Source of the DNA: Planctomycetota bacterium
GTDB lineage: Bacteria > Planctomycetota > Planctomycetia > Pirellulales > Pirellulaceae
DNA: 64,000 nt
NCBI GenBank assembly: GCA_014238905.1
Contig: JABAAE010000009.1
Span: 234,282 to 298,281 of the forward strand
Direction: 5' to 3'
The notes beneath the pieces are model-generated. The model ran no database searches, had not been told where the DNA came from, and saw only the letters and a list, made by a program, of their open reading frames with translations. Of the stretch, positions 7,804 through 17,443 are shown one piece after another (position 1 is the first letter of the stretch; each line of letters starts with the position of its first letter). The position numbers were made by a program, and so were the translations under genes.

Positions 7804-10776
7804 TTGTTCCGATCCTTCACGACCTTCTCCATAATCGCCCTGATTGTATCGCCAACGTTTGCAAGGCAAAACGATGGTCCGCCTAAAAACCCGACTGAAT
7901 CAGCCAAAACGTTCTCCGTTCCCGACGACCTACGATTCGATCAGGTTTTGTCTGAGCCGATCATTGCACAACCGGTATTTTGCAATTTTGATGAACGAGG
8001 TCGGATGTGGGTGGTCGAGTATCGGCAATACCCCAATCCGGCCGGGTTGACTGTCATCAGTAAAGACCAGTACTACCGAAGCGTCTACGATAAAACCCCC
8101 CTCGCGCCACCCAACCACACCAAGGGGGCGGACCGAATATCGATCCACCAAGACACCAATGGAGACGGGATCTTCGACCAGCACAAAACTTTCCTCGATG
8201 GATTGAATATTGTGACGGCTGTCGAACGGGGAAGGGGAGGAGTTTGGGTCCTGAATCCGCCCTATTTGCTTTTCTATCCCGACGCGAATAACGATGATGT
8301 CCCCGATTCGGATCCTGAAGTTCATCTCGAGGGTTTTGGACTCGAAGACACACATTCCTGTACCAACAGTCTCCGGTGGGGCCCAGACGGCTGGCTTTAC
8401 GCGGCCCAGGGAAGCACGGTGACAGGAAACATCATTCGCCCTGGAATCGACAAGAAACCGGTACGTTCTATGGGACAACTAATTTGGCGTTACCATCCAA
8501 CTCGAAAAATATACGAAATCTTCGCTGAAGGAGGCGGTAACGCTTTTGGCGTTGAGATCGATTCAAGTGGCCGTATTTACTCCGGCCATAACGGTGGCAA
8601 CACAAGAGGATTTCATTACCCGCAAGGAGGTTATCTTCGGAAAGGATTTACAAAACACGGCGCCCTTTCGAACCCCTATGCCTTTGGTTTTTTTCCGAAC
8701 ATGAAGCATCCCAACGTCGAACGTTTTACCCACAACTTTGTCATTTATGAAGGTGATGCTCTGCCGCAACAATACAGGGGAAAGTTATTTGGTATCGAAC
8801 CTTTACAGGGCCGGGTCGTTGAAACAGAAATCAAACCTCGAGGCTCCACTTTTGAAACCAAAGATATTCAATTTGCCGTCACCACTTCAGATCGGTGGTT
8901 CTGTCCGGTTGATATAAAGATCGGACCTGACGGGGGAATTTATGTCTGCGATTGGTACGACAACAACGTTTCGCACCTGGAAGCCAGCGTTGGAAAAACG
9001 GACAAAGAAGATGGTCGAATCTACCGGCTGATTGCAAAAAATGCCAAACCCGTCAAACCGTTCGATCTGGGTAAACTACCTAGTATTGAACTGATCGAAT
9101 ACCTGAAACATCCCAACCGATGGTTTCGACAAACCACGCTGCGTATCCTTGGCGATCGCAAAGACGAATCGGTTTTGCCAATTTTGAAAAAATGGCTGAT
9201 CGAAGATCAGGCTCAACTTTCGCTGGAATGCCTGTGGGCAATTTATCAAATCGAAGGAGTCGAAGCATCCTTGAAGTTTGGGCTCCTGGATCACAAAAAC
9301 CCAAAGGTGAGAGCATGGACTTTTCGATTGCTTTGTGACGAAAAACGACTGCCCCCATCAGTCTCCCAATTCGTCGACGGTTTTGTCTATTCCGAACCTG
9401 ACGTCGAAACACGTACTCAAATTGCTTCGTCTGCTAAAAGACTTGCAAAGGAACACAGTCTTCGAATCATCCAATCACTCCTTCACCATCAATCTGATTC
9501 AACCGACCCCTACCAGCCACTTCTCATATGGTGGGCGATTGAATCAAATTGCGAACATGGCGATCAAATTATCGAATTGACAAGATCGACCAAGGAGTTT
9601 TGGAAAAACCGACTGGTCGTCGATCATCTTGCCGAACGTCTCGCAAAACGGTTTACCCTGCCAGCCCAAAGATCCAGTTTCATTACTTTGGCGACACTGC
9701 TTGAGGATGCTCACCGAAACAATCCCGACGTAGCAAAAAAGATGCTGAATGCTGTTGAAACAGCGTCTAAATCGATGACCAACCTAGTCTTTCCACAGGA
9801 GTTACTGCAGGTCATCACCAAACTGGGTGGCGGCTCTCTGGAATTGCAGGTCCGCCAAAAAGACATGCCGTCCATCCAAAAAGCCATCCGGTTGCTTGAC
9901 GACCAAAATCAGAATTTGAAACAGCAGGTCAGACTGATTAGAGCGTTAGGTGATGTTGGTGCCGCTGAAGCAGTGCCAGCATTGAAAGAAAAACTTAACA
10001 ACGCGCAGCAGGAATCTCTACAAATCGCCATCCTTGAATCCCTGCAAAAATTCGACTCGCAGGAGATCGGTGATCACATTATCAACATCCTGCCCGAATT
10101 AAAGGACGAAGCTCGAACCGTTGCCGAATCGGTTCTGGTTTCCAGAGTGCCGTGGTCCATTTCTTTTCTGAAAAAACTGGAAAACGAGGAACTTGACCTG
10201 AAGGAAGTTTCTGAAATTTCAGCACGGCGTTTACTTTTTCACGACTCGCAACAAATCAGGGACTCCGTCCATAAAATTTTCGGTGATGTCTCCGGAGCGA
10301 CCGATGCGGCCATGCGGAAAACCATTGATCAATATTTTCAGGAACTCGAATCCGGCAAAGGTTCACCCTACGAAGGAAAAAAACTGTTCACAAAAAACTG
10401 CGGCAAGTGCCATCAACTTTACCAAAACGGCGGGGACATTGGCCCCAATCTGACTTCTTATCAACGCAGCGATGTAAAATCGATGCTACTACACGTCGTC
10501 AATCCCAGCGCTGAAATCCGCGAGGGTTTTGAGAACATTCTTTTTTCGTTGGACGATGGGCGAGTCGTTTCTGGATTTATTCAGGACCAGGGCAAGCAGC
10601 AATTGGTCGTTCGGACTGCAGAAGGTACTGATATCCGCATGGATATTGCCACCATCGAGAATCGAAAATCGATGAGACAATCGATTATGCCCGCTAAAAT
10701 CCTCGATAGTTTGACAGCTCAGCAACGCCGTGATCTTTTTGCCTATCTGAGAAGCACACAACCTCTCAACAATTGA
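7804..10776 (+). CDS. PVC-type heme-binding CxxCH protein with HEAT-like repeats
   Basis: A 990-residue secreted protein. A signal peptide (residues 1-20) precedes a beta-propeller-like dehydrogenase-type domain (about 35-400) with WGPDGWLYAAQGS, IGPDGGIYVCDWYDNN and several DxNxDG acidic loops. Alpha-helical, HEAT-like repeats span about 410-830. A C-terminal cytochrome c domain follows, with the heme site CGKCH at 866-870 and a probable Met ligand further on. This architecture is abundant in Planctomycetes and Verrucomicrobia, and its substrate is unknown. The start is a TTG at 7804, needed to include the signal peptide, with AAAGGG upstream. It is divergently placed from the sialidase-like gene. 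Confidence 0.93.
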   Translation: MFRSFTTFSIIALIVSPTFARQNDGPPKNPTESAKTFSVPDDLRFDQVLSEPIIAQPVFCNFDERGRMWVVEYRQYPNPAGLTVISKDQYYRSVYDKTPLAPPNHTKGADRISIHQDTNGDGIFDQHKTFLDGLNIVTAVERGRGGVWVLNPPYLLFYPDANNDDVPDSDPEVHLEGFGLEDTHSCTNSLRWGPDGWLYAAQGSTVTGNIIRPGIDKKPVRSMGQLIWRYHPTRKIYEIFAEGGGNAFGVEIDSSGRIYSGHNGGNTRGFHYPQGGYLRKGFTKHGALSNPYAFGFFPNMKHPNVERFTHNFVIYEGDALPQQYRGKLFGIEPLQGRVVETEIKPRGSTFETKDIQFAVTTSDRWFCPVDIKIGPDGGIYVCDWYDNNVSHLEASVGKTDKEDGRIYRLIAKNAKPVKPFDLGKLPSIELIEYLKHPNRWFRQTTLRILGDRKDESVLPILKKWLIEDQAQLSLECLWAIYQIEGVEASLKFGLLDHKNPKVRAWTFRLLCDEKRLPPSVSQFVDGFVYSEPDVETRTQIASSAKRLAKEHSLRIIQSLLHHQSDSTDPYQPLLIWWAIESNCEHGDQIIELTRSTKEFWKNRLVVDHLAERLAKRFTLPAQRSSFITLATLLEDAHRNNPDVAKKMLNAVETASKSMTNLVFPQELLQVITKLGGGSLELQVRQKDMPSIQKAIRLLDDQNQNLKQQVRLIRALGDVGAAEAVPALKEKLNNAQQESLQIAILESLQKFDSQEIGDHIINILPELKDEARTVAESVLVSRVPWSISFLKKLENEELDLKEVSEISARRLLFHDSQQIRDSVHKIFGDVSGATDAAMRKTIDQYFQELESGKGSPYEGKKLFTKNCGKCHQLYQNGGDIGPNLTSYQRSDVKSMLLHVVNPSAEIREGFENILFSLDDGRVVSGFIQDQGKQQLVVRTAEGTDIRMDIATIENRKSMRQSIMPAKILDSLTAQQRRDLFAYLRSTQPLNN

Positions 10777-10888
10777 GCGAGGATCACTTCAAGGCTTGGG
10801 AGGAATGACTTAGCTGCTTGCACCGCACTATCGATTTTGTCAATCACCCCCTATGCCTATTTTATTGTGGCACCCCGAGTCGCTTGGA

Positions 10889-12490
10889 TCAGTCGACATT
10901 CTTTAGGACTTGGTAGTTTTTCACTTTGGTGATGACCAGAGGTCGCTCTTTTACCTTTAGCTCACCGGTCACCGTCATCACCGATCCTGCAAACAGGTCC
11001 ATCCGGTTTCCGTTGATATTCCCAAACCCGGCACGGATCTCCACATGGCTTCCATCAGAAAGAAGGATCACATACAGGTTGGGGTCCTCTGCTGTCACAC
11101 GAACCTGCAATTTCCCGATAACCACAATTTCCTTGTCGCTTAAAGACAGAATCTTCCAACTTCCATCGTCAACAACGTCCCGGTAGAAGGTTCCCCGCTC
11201 TGTGATCCCCGGTAAAGGTTCCGTTGAATTGCCGAACTGAGTTTTCTTCAAGCCCATAACCTGCATCAATTTCAACAGTAAATTGCCGTTAGGTGCGTGG
11301 TGGTAACGTACGTATCTTCCTAATTTGATCTGCCCACCACCACCACCGGCAAGAACCAGCGGCAAATCAGCAACCGAGTGATAATCGGCATGCTTGATTC
11401 CCGATCCAAAGAGCACGACGGTGTTGTCAAACAAAGTCCCTTCCCCATCCTGGAGGCTTTTTAACTTGGTAAGAAAATAGGACAGCTGAGAAGCGTGCCA
11501 TTGGTTCACCCGATCAAAATTGGGAATGACTCTTCGATTCCGGACGAAATGCGAAAGGTAGTGAAACTCGTCATTAACCCCTATAAAATCGTAAATACCC
11601 CGACTCTCGGTATGCGCCATCATCAATGACGCGACCCTCGTCGTATCCGTCCAAAATGCAATCGCAATCAGGTCCAACATCGCCTGAACACGTTCCCCCA
11701 TATTGCGTGCAGCGGTCGGCGGCAAAAATCTTGAGCTATTCTCGCCCCGTCCCTGTCGATCGACCTCGGAAAACTTGGCAATTTCCTTTTCAACATCACG
11801 CACCGCTTCCAGATATTGCAAAAGCACTTGTCGATCTGATCGACTTGCTCTTCTGCGAACGGCCTCATAACTTTCTTTGACCTCATCGATAACCGTTTTC
11901 GTTTTCGAGCGGTGCTGAGGATTGTTGAAGCCTCTAAACAACTGGTTGAAAACGACTTCCGGATTGGCGGCAACCGGAACAGGATCGCCAACGCGATCAT
12001 ACGAAAGATAATTTTCGCTGGAGTCATTGCGATCAATGTAGGGGTCCCCGCGTAATGCCAGAGAATGGACTGGCGTCTCTTTGCCAACTTCATCAGCAAT
12101 CAGCTGGTCAAAAGACTGACTTTGGCGGTAATTGGATTTCTTTACTTTCCCTGTCATGAAGGCCAAGGTTGCCGAAACATGCGTTCCATTGGCACGATGG
12201 TCACTGTCAATTCCACTCAGGATGGTGACATCCTTCTGATGTGGAGCAAGCGGTTGAAGAAGTTTGGGAAGTTGAAATGAGGTCTCGGTTCCACCAGTGA
12301 CATCCCACGACGAAGGATTCACACCGCAACCTTTATAAAGCACGCAAAGCCGGACACGACCCGGACTTGCGGAAAGACGGTCGGTACCATCGATAGCCGG
12401 TGCCATCACTTCCAAAAGAGGCAAGGACATCGCAACGCCGGCACCGCGCAGAAATGAACGACGTGGAAGAAGGTAACTGGGATCTGACAT
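10889..12490 (-). CDS. DUF1552 family secreted protein with C-terminal extension
   Basis: A 533-residue protein of the DUF1552 family, typical of Planctomycetes and always found beside DUF1592-type cytochromes. The N-terminus has RRSFLRGAGVAMSLPLLE, a twin-arginine-like export signal. The family core includes the RVRLCVLYKGCGVNPSSWD region and GSGIKHADYHSVADLPLVLAGG. The last ~100 residues, after the usual family end, form an extra mostly beta-strand segment. The start at 12490 (ATG) puts the RR motif near the N-terminus; a TTG at 12526 would make a 4-base overlap with the upstream gene. It is probably co-transcribed with the DUF1592 gene. No enzymatic function is established. Confidence 0.9.
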   Translation of the reverse strand: MSDPSYLLPRRSFLRGAGVAMSLPLLEVMAPAIDGTDRLSASPGRVRLCVLYKGCGVNPSSWDVTGGTETSFQLPKLLQPLAPHQKDVTILSGIDSDHRANGTHVSATLAFMTGKVKKSNYRQSQSFDQLIADEVGKETPVHSLALRGDPYIDRNDSSENYLSYDRVGDPVPVAANPEVVFNQLFRGFNNPQHRSKTKTVIDEVKESYEAVRRRASRSDRQVLLQYLEAVRDVEKEIAKFSEVDRQGRGENSSRFLPPTAARNMGERVQAMLDLIAIAFWTDTTRVASLMMAHTESRGIYDFIGVNDEFHYLSHFVRNRRVIPNFDRVNQWHASQLSYFLTKLKSLQDGEGTLFDNTVVLFGSGIKHADYHSVADLPLVLAGGGGGQIKLGRYVRYHHAPNGNLLLKLMQVMGLKKTQFGNSTEPLPGITERGTFYRDVVDDGSWKILSLSDKEIVVIGKLQVRVTAEDPNLYVILLSDGSHVEIRAGFGNINGNRMDLFAGSVMTVTGELKVKERPLVITKVKNYQVLKNVD

Positions 12491-12522
12491 TTTTCGAAAG
12501 CAACCCTGGGAAAAAATGCTAT

Positions 12523-14538
12523 TCAATCATCCTGACGGCACTGAAATTGAGGACTAAGCACAATTTGCTCAATGACAGTTCCAATACGATAATCATCCGC
12601 TGATATTGCAACTAACACCCGATCCAGACTGATTCGGTCGAATGGCTGTATTTTCCTACCGAGAGCGTACGCCATCATTTGGCGAACCATGTTCTCTGCA
12701 ATCCGATCCTTGTAATAATTCAAGAGCTCTTTTTTCAACTCACTTGGCGATCGAAAAGACCTTCCATTTGGCAGCGTTCCCTCGGATTTAATTTTGATTT
12801 TGCCGGGATATTCAGTACGCCAGACGCCCAGCGGATCCATATTTTCGAGCCCCAGGCCTAGTGGGTCAATATGTCGATGGCAGACTCGGCAGGAATCTTG
12901 GCTAGTATGCAAACGAAGAATCTCAGTTGGGCTAACTTCTGGAGCATTTTCATCCTTGTTTTGATTAAGACGTTTTTCGCTTTCCGCCAGTGGGGGAATA
13001 TTCTCTGGCGGCTGCATCGACTCACCAATTATTTTCTCCAAAATCCAGACACCACGGCGGATCGGATTCGTCCGCTTGGGAGCCGAAGTAATCCGCATGA
13101 TTCCGGTCGAAGTAATCAATCCACCAAACTGTGTCCCCTCAAGTTGATAAAGGGCAGGTGGATCATAAAAGCGTTCTACTTTTAAACCCTTTCGAATTCG
13201 TCGGTCGGAAAAAATATCAATGTAAACGTTGTCCAGTTGGATTTTTTTTGACCTCCCTCCCGCCAAACGTGCATTCCTGAGATAGACCCAGTCAGAATCC
13301 ACAATTTCCAAGATACTGCGATTGGATTTCAACAATTCATCAAATGAAAACAACAATTCGTCATAAACCCCCCGGGTCCAACTCTCTCCCTGATAGTAGA
13401 CGGGATTGGTCTTTAATTGGTCAAACCCCAGCCACTGACCGGCAAAGTTTTCAGAAAGCGAAATGCGTTTGGGAGAATTCAACATTCTTGCTATCTGTTG
13501 AGTCAAGACCTCTGGCTGGCTCAGTTTTCCGTTTCTGGCGAGCGTAAACAACTCTTCATCCGGCGGAGACGACCAGAGAAAATAAGACAGCCTCACGGCT
13601 AATTCCACAGGTGAAACACGGTATGGAACTGACGATTCTTTCACCGATTCAAAGCGGTACATGAACCTCGGTGAGAGCAACGCAAACTTCATCACCGCTA
13701 ACATCGCTTCTTCAATTGTTTTCTCCCCGGCCAAGCGATGGTAGCGACTCATCAATCGATTTCGATCTTCCTTACTGCCACCTACACGCCAGGCACGCCG
13801 AACAAAGAGATCAATTATTCGAGTTGCCTGTTCGATGGAGAGATCGTTAGGCAGACGGGTTTGGCCGAAGACAACTTTGCGGGCGAAGTCATTTTGAGCA
13901 AACATCCTCAACGCGTAGTCGACGGTTTGAACATATTCCTGAAATGGCAAATTGCTAATTGCCAATTGCTGAGCGTCGTTGTCAAAACCTGACTCACCAG
14001 GTACGTCTTCCGGATAGACGAGTTCTATTGTCGAACGGACCATCCCTTTACTTTCGGGACTAAACACATAAGGCCGCTTCAGAGACACTCCCAGGACATC
14101 CTCAAGAGTATTCTGTAATTCGTATCGGGTTAACCGTCGCAAAAGTGTCTGGCCAACGTGTGGATTTCCATTGCGGAGAACATATCGATTGCGAAAATAA
14201 AGGCGTATGGTCTCTCGTTTTTTCTCGTCAAGTTGATCTTCTCCATCAGGAGGCATTTCGCCTCGCGAAACAACCTTTTCGACACGCGCCCAAAGATCTT
14301 GAATAAGGTTGGATGAGTGGTTCGCCTCGGCTGAAGCTTCCGCATGCCGGTCAGCAGATTCCTGCGGATCTTCCACCCCCTTGAGCAAAACGGAAAGATC
14401 GATCCCGCCACTTTTCTCCGTAGAATCATGGCATTCCAAGCAGTGACTTTTCAAAACTTCAACCACTTCATTGGCCGTCAGTTGGCAGAAGCTCTCCAAC
14501 ATAAGGGCCAAAGCCACAAAAACAGATCTGAAAGGCAT
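12523..14538 (-). CDS. DUF1592 domain (PSD3/PSD4/PSCyt3/PSD2) cytochrome-like protein
   Basis: About 671 residues. After a signal peptide comes a heme-type motif CLECHDSTEKSGGIDLS, then DUF1587 (LLRRLTRYELQNTLEDVLG), DUF1595/DUF1592 (LFVRRAWR; RFMYRFE; ELAVRLSYFLWSSPPDEEL), DUF1588 (GGLITSTGIMRITSAPKRTNPIRRGVW, then a second CRVCH motif) and DUF1585 (GRKIQPFDR). This domain order is the standard planctomycete arrangement. Two CxxCH sites suggest a covalently bound heme protein in the periplasm. Partner of DUF1552 immediately downstream. An ATG at 14538 gives a clean signal peptide; an ATG at 14556 and a TTG at 14568 are alternatives. Confidence 0.93.
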   Translation of the reverse strand: MPFRSVFVALALMLESFCQLTANEVVEVLKSHCLECHDSTEKSGGIDLSVLLKGVEDPQESADRHAEASAEANHSSNLIQDLWARVEKVVSRGEMPPDGEDQLDEKKRETIRLYFRNRYVLRNGNPHVGQTLLRRLTRYELQNTLEDVLGVSLKRPYVFSPESKGMVRSTIELVYPEDVPGESGFDNDAQQLAISNLPFQEYVQTVDYALRMFAQNDFARKVVFGQTRLPNDLSIEQATRIIDLFVRRAWRVGGSKEDRNRLMSRYHRLAGEKTIEEAMLAVMKFALLSPRFMYRFESVKESSVPYRVSPVELAVRLSYFLWSSPPDEELFTLARNGKLSQPEVLTQQIARMLNSPKRISLSENFAGQWLGFDQLKTNPVYYQGESWTRGVYDELLFSFDELLKSNRSILEIVDSDWVYLRNARLAGGRSKKIQLDNVYIDIFSDRRIRKGLKVERFYDPPALYQLEGTQFGGLITSTGIMRITSAPKRTNPIRRGVWILEKIIGESMQPPENIPPLAESEKRLNQNKDENAPEVSPTEILRLHTSQDSCRVCHRHIDPLGLGLENMDPLGVWRTEYPGKIKIKSEGTLPNGRSFRSPSELKKELLNYYKDRIAENMVRQMMAYALGRKIQPFDRISLDRVLVAISADDYRIGTVIEQIVLSPQFQCRQDD

Positions 14539-14722
14539 GACGAGATTACTGGGCATCGGGAGGGTCAATCAGCCGGTTTGGGGTTAAGAATTGCTTCTAT
14601 CGTATTTGATAGGCAGGTTCCAATCCAGCTTGAAAAGGAATCGATCACCTGGCCGACGCAGTCGGTTAGACTGTCGTTGCTAACTTCGTTTATTGTGTCA
14701 ACAGTCGCTTCCCGGAGATACC

Positions 14723-15739
14723 ATGAAATTCAAGTCACTGATGGTCACTGCCGCCCTTTTGGCATCGACGTCGCTTCCTGAGCAACCGGTCACAGCACAG
14801 TCAAAAAAATACAGTCCTCGCACAAGCCTGACCGATAAGACGATCAAATTCGAAGTGGTAAAGGAACATTTCGTCAAATTAACTCGGGGTGACATTTCAG
14901 CGATCATTGTTGACAACTCAGCACTCGACCTAGACGAACTGCCGAACCATCGAGCTGGCTACAACGGAATAGCGTCGTTGACGCATAAAAATCATTCATC
15001 CAATCTTTTTGTCCCGGGAATCGCCGGGCTCAACTTTGAGCATATCCATGACGGTTCGTCTCGGGGGCTAAAAGAAAAATTTGAACCCCGCAAGTTTCCA
15101 ATGGAACTAAGAAGAATTAGCCGCCACGTTGTGGAAGTCTATCAACCTCCCACTGAAAATTGGCGTCTGGAAAGCTGCGGTCGCTACGAAATCCTGCAAG
15201 ACGGGGTGATCCAATATAGTTTTGAGTGCATCCCCCATGCCGACATCTTCATGTCTGATTTCATTGGTTTATTCTGGGCAAGCTATATCCACCAACCCAA
15301 GGATGGCTCAATTTCGTTTCTTGGACGCCCCACAGGCACCTCCAACCAACCTGAAATGATTAAGGCAGTTTCGCCCAAGCATGGAGTTCATAGCACTCAC
15401 CGTCCGCCGAACACACCAAGACTACCGCGGATCGATCAGGACTTTCCACTCACGCTGGTCAACCACCCCTCAAAGTACGAGTACACGCGGAGCTGGTATT
15501 ACGGTGTTAGTAACAAAATGGCATTTATTCAGGTATTCCGTCCCAGTGATCAAATCTGGTTCGCCCAATCTCCGAGCGGAGGGGGAAAAGGAAATCCGGC
15601 CTGGGACTTCCAATGGTTCATAAAACGCCCCAAGACTGGCACAGCCTACCAGTTTGTCATGCGTTGTTGCTATCTACCGTACGAAAGCCGAAATCAAATA
15701 GAGGAAATGGCCCAAAAGATCCTCCAGCAAATTAATTAA
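14723..15739 (+). CDS. secreted protein of unknown function
   Basis: A 338-residue protein with an N-terminal signal peptide (MKFKSLMVTAALLASTSLP and an Ala-rich cleavage region). I do not recognise a named domain. The body is beta-rich, with many aromatic residues (CGRYEILQDGVIQYSFEC, SDFIGLFWASYIHQPKDGSI, AWDFQWFIKRPKTG). That pattern is reminiscent of beta-sandwich carbohydrate-active or carbohydrate-binding folds, but this is inference. The ATG at 14723 is preceded by CGGAGATACC. It stands alone between divergent DUF1592 and convergent purD genes. I believe similar secreted proteins occur in other planctomycetes. Confidence 0.75.
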   Translation: MKFKSLMVTAALLASTSLPEQPVTAQSKKYSPRTSLTDKTIKFEVVKEHFVKLTRGDISAIIVDNSALDLDELPNHRAGYNGIASLTHKNHSSNLFVPGIAGLNFEHIHDGSSRGLKEKFEPRKFPMELRRISRHVVEVYQPPTENWRLESCGRYEILQDGVIQYSFECIPHADIFMSDFIGLFWASYIHQPKDGSISFLGRPTGTSNQPEMIKAVSPKHGVHSTHRPPNTPRLPRIDQDFPLTLVNHPSKYEYTRSWYYGVSNKMAFIQVFRPSDQIWFAQSPSGGGKGNPAWDFQWFIKRPKTGTAYQFVMRCCYLPYESRNQIEEMAQKILQQIN

Positions 15740-15771
15740 CGAGTGATAAAAATAGCAACAGCGATGAAATC

Positions 15772-17082
15772 CTAACCGCCCGCTATCGCACCAAACGATT
15801 TATCTGCAATATCCTTGCGGCACCAAGCTCCATCCCATCGTATTTCTTTCACAGCCTGATAAGCTCGAAGCTTGGCCTCTGGCACGGTTTCCCCGAGAGC
15901 CGTGACGCCTAAAACTCTGCCACCATTGGAAACCACGTCTCCTGCTCGAAGCTTCGTGCCAGCGTGAAACACCTTCACCCCGTCTAAACGATCGGCTTGG
16001 TCAATTCCGCTTATCACTCTTCCTTTGTCGTAGCTGCCAGGATAGCCTTCGCTCGCCATCACGACACAGATGCTGGGCCGCGGATCCCACTGCAAATCGT
16101 CAATCTCAGATAACTTGCCATCAACGGTCGCATTGACCAATTCTAATAGATCCGACTGCATACGCATCAGTAAAGGCTGGCATTCCGGATCACCAAACCG
16201 GACATTGTACTCCAACACTTTGGGCCCCTGTTTGGTCAGCATCAGCCCAGCATAAAGCACGCCACTAAAAAGCTGACGAGATCGCTTCATGGCATGCACC
16301 GTGGGGACAAACACTTTTTCCTCTACCCAGTACATCAACTCTTCATCCACCGCTGGTGTCGGACTGAAAGCTCCCATTCCACCAGTATTGGGCCCCTGAT
16401 CATTGTCGTAAGCAGCCTTGTGATCCTGGGCGGGCGGTAACGTCACAATCGTGCGACCATCGGTGATCGCCAGGATGCTCGCCTCGGTGCCCGGAAGTTT
16501 TTCTTCGATGATCATTCGGTTACCTGCTTCGCCAAATTCACGGTCGCGAGAAATCCGGTGAATGGCCTCCAGAATCTCGCCTCTGGAGTTACAGACAATA
16601 GCTCCCTTACCAGCAGCCAATCCGTCCGCTTTAACGACCAATGACAAAGCATCTCCGTGATCCTCTTGAGGAAAACGATTCTTCAGATAAAGCTCAGCCT
16701 CCTCCGCCGTACGAAAGGACTGATAGCCCGCCGTAGGCACGTTTGCGTGGGTGAGAATCTCCTTACAAAAAACCTTGCTGCCCTCCAACTGGGCAGCCAA
16801 TTTCGATGGGCCGAAAACGCGAAGTCCTTCAGCAAGGAAAACATCGCTGATTCCCAAACAAAGAGGAACTTCCGGCCCGACAATGGTAACCCCAATTTGA
16901 TTGTTTTTGGCGAACCTGATCAAACCCTCAAAGTCATCGACTTGCAAATCAACGTTCTCAAACTCTACCCCGGTACCCGCATTACCGGGTGCGACGAAAA
17001 TCGTGCCAACATTGGGACTTTGAGCAATTTTCCAAGCCAAAGCGTGCTCTCGTCCACCGCTTCCTATTATCAAGACATTCAT
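15772..17082 (-). CDS. purD: phosphoribosylamine-glycine ligase
   Basis: A 436-residue ATP-grasp enzyme that joins glycine to 5-phosphoribosylamine in de novo purine synthesis. Signatures are the N-terminal GSGGREHALAWK, the VGPEVPL loop, VVKADGLAAGKGA (ATP-grasp), LPPAQDHKAAYDNDQGPNTGGMGA, and VLEYNVRFGDPECQPLL for metal and substrate binding. Length and motif order are normal. It ends 32 bases from the convergent upstream gene. A 361-base divergent region separates it from the respiratory cluster. Confidence 0.97.
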   Translation of the reverse strand: MNVLIIGSGGREHALAWKIAQSPNVGTIFVAPGNAGTGVEFENVDLQVDDFEGLIRFAKNNQIGVTIVGPEVPLCLGISDVFLAEGLRVFGPSKLAAQLEGSKVFCKEILTHANVPTAGYQSFRTAEEAELYLKNRFPQEDHGDALSLVVKADGLAAGKGAIVCNSRGEILEAIHRISRDREFGEAGNRMIIEEKLPGTEASILAITDGRTIVTLPPAQDHKAAYDNDQGPNTGGMGAFSPTPAVDEELMYWVEEKVFVPTVHAMKRSRQLFSGVLYAGLMLTKQGPKVLEYNVRFGDPECQPLLMRMQSDLLELVNATVDGKLSEIDDLQWDPRPSICVVMASEGYPGSYDKGRVISGIDQADRLDGVKVFHAGTKLRAGDVVSNGGRVLGVTALGETVPEAKLRAYQAVKEIRWDGAWCRKDIADKSFGAIAGG

Positions 17083-17302
17083 AGCGGGAGGATTTCATAA
17101 AAAAGGGATGGTTGTTTTGTTGACTTGCCGATTTTGGGCCCAAACCAGTCGGCCCGCGTTTCAAAAACCGTTATTTTTCTGGGTTCTAGCCCCACCAGAC
17201 AAAAAACCCGAAACCCGGTTCGGTCTGCAGAGTTTCGTCCCCGTGGACAATAACTTTTAAAAAAATCTACGTAGTTCAGTTCTCGTTATTTTTCTGGTTT
17301 TC

Positions 17303-17326
17303 GCAAGTAGAGGGCCCTCTACTTGC
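17303..17326. promoter_or_regulatory. perfect 24-bp palindrome, operator-like
   Basis: The two 12-base arms are gcaagtagaggg and its exact reverse complement, with no loop between them. It sits about 36 bases upstream of a TATAAT box, a position expected for a dimeric activator site or a repressor upstream of the core promoter. T-rich sequence on the 3' side makes a terminator-like role possible but weak, because there is no loop. Confidence 0.5.
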
Positions 17327-17361
17327 TTCTGTTTTGACTGGTAAGGAGGGATGCTGCAGTA

Positions 17362-17367
17362 TATAAT
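17362..17367 (+). promoter_or_regulatory. probable -10 box for the oxidase cluster
   Basis: A perfect TATAAT in the context gcagtatataatcgc, about 77 bases before the chosen ATG of the first gene. A TTGACT lies at 17334-17339, but the 22-base gap is too wide for a standard -35 spacing. The -35 is therefore poor or replaced by an activator site. Confidence 0.4.
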
Positions 17368-17443
17368 CGCAGCCTTGGAACGACAGCGAAGTTCGAGCCA
17401 ATTCGCCCACCACCTCACACATACTCCAGAGATTCCTTTTCCA

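Larger units (their letters stand above)
17083..17443. other. divergent regulatory region between purD and the oxidase cluster
   Basis: No gene is apparent. The stretch holds two identical 14-base copies of cgttatttttctgg at 17169-17182 and 17284-17297, a perfect 24-bp palindrome at 17303-17326, and a consensus -10 box at 17362-17367. Together these look like the control region of the respiratory cluster. An ATG at 17351 lies upstream of the -10 box, so it is not the start of the first gene. Confidence 0.6.

Noticed and set aside
17334..17367. Standard sigma-70 promoter TTGACT...TATAAT
   Set aside because: The gap of 22 bases is too long; only the -10 box is retained as a call.
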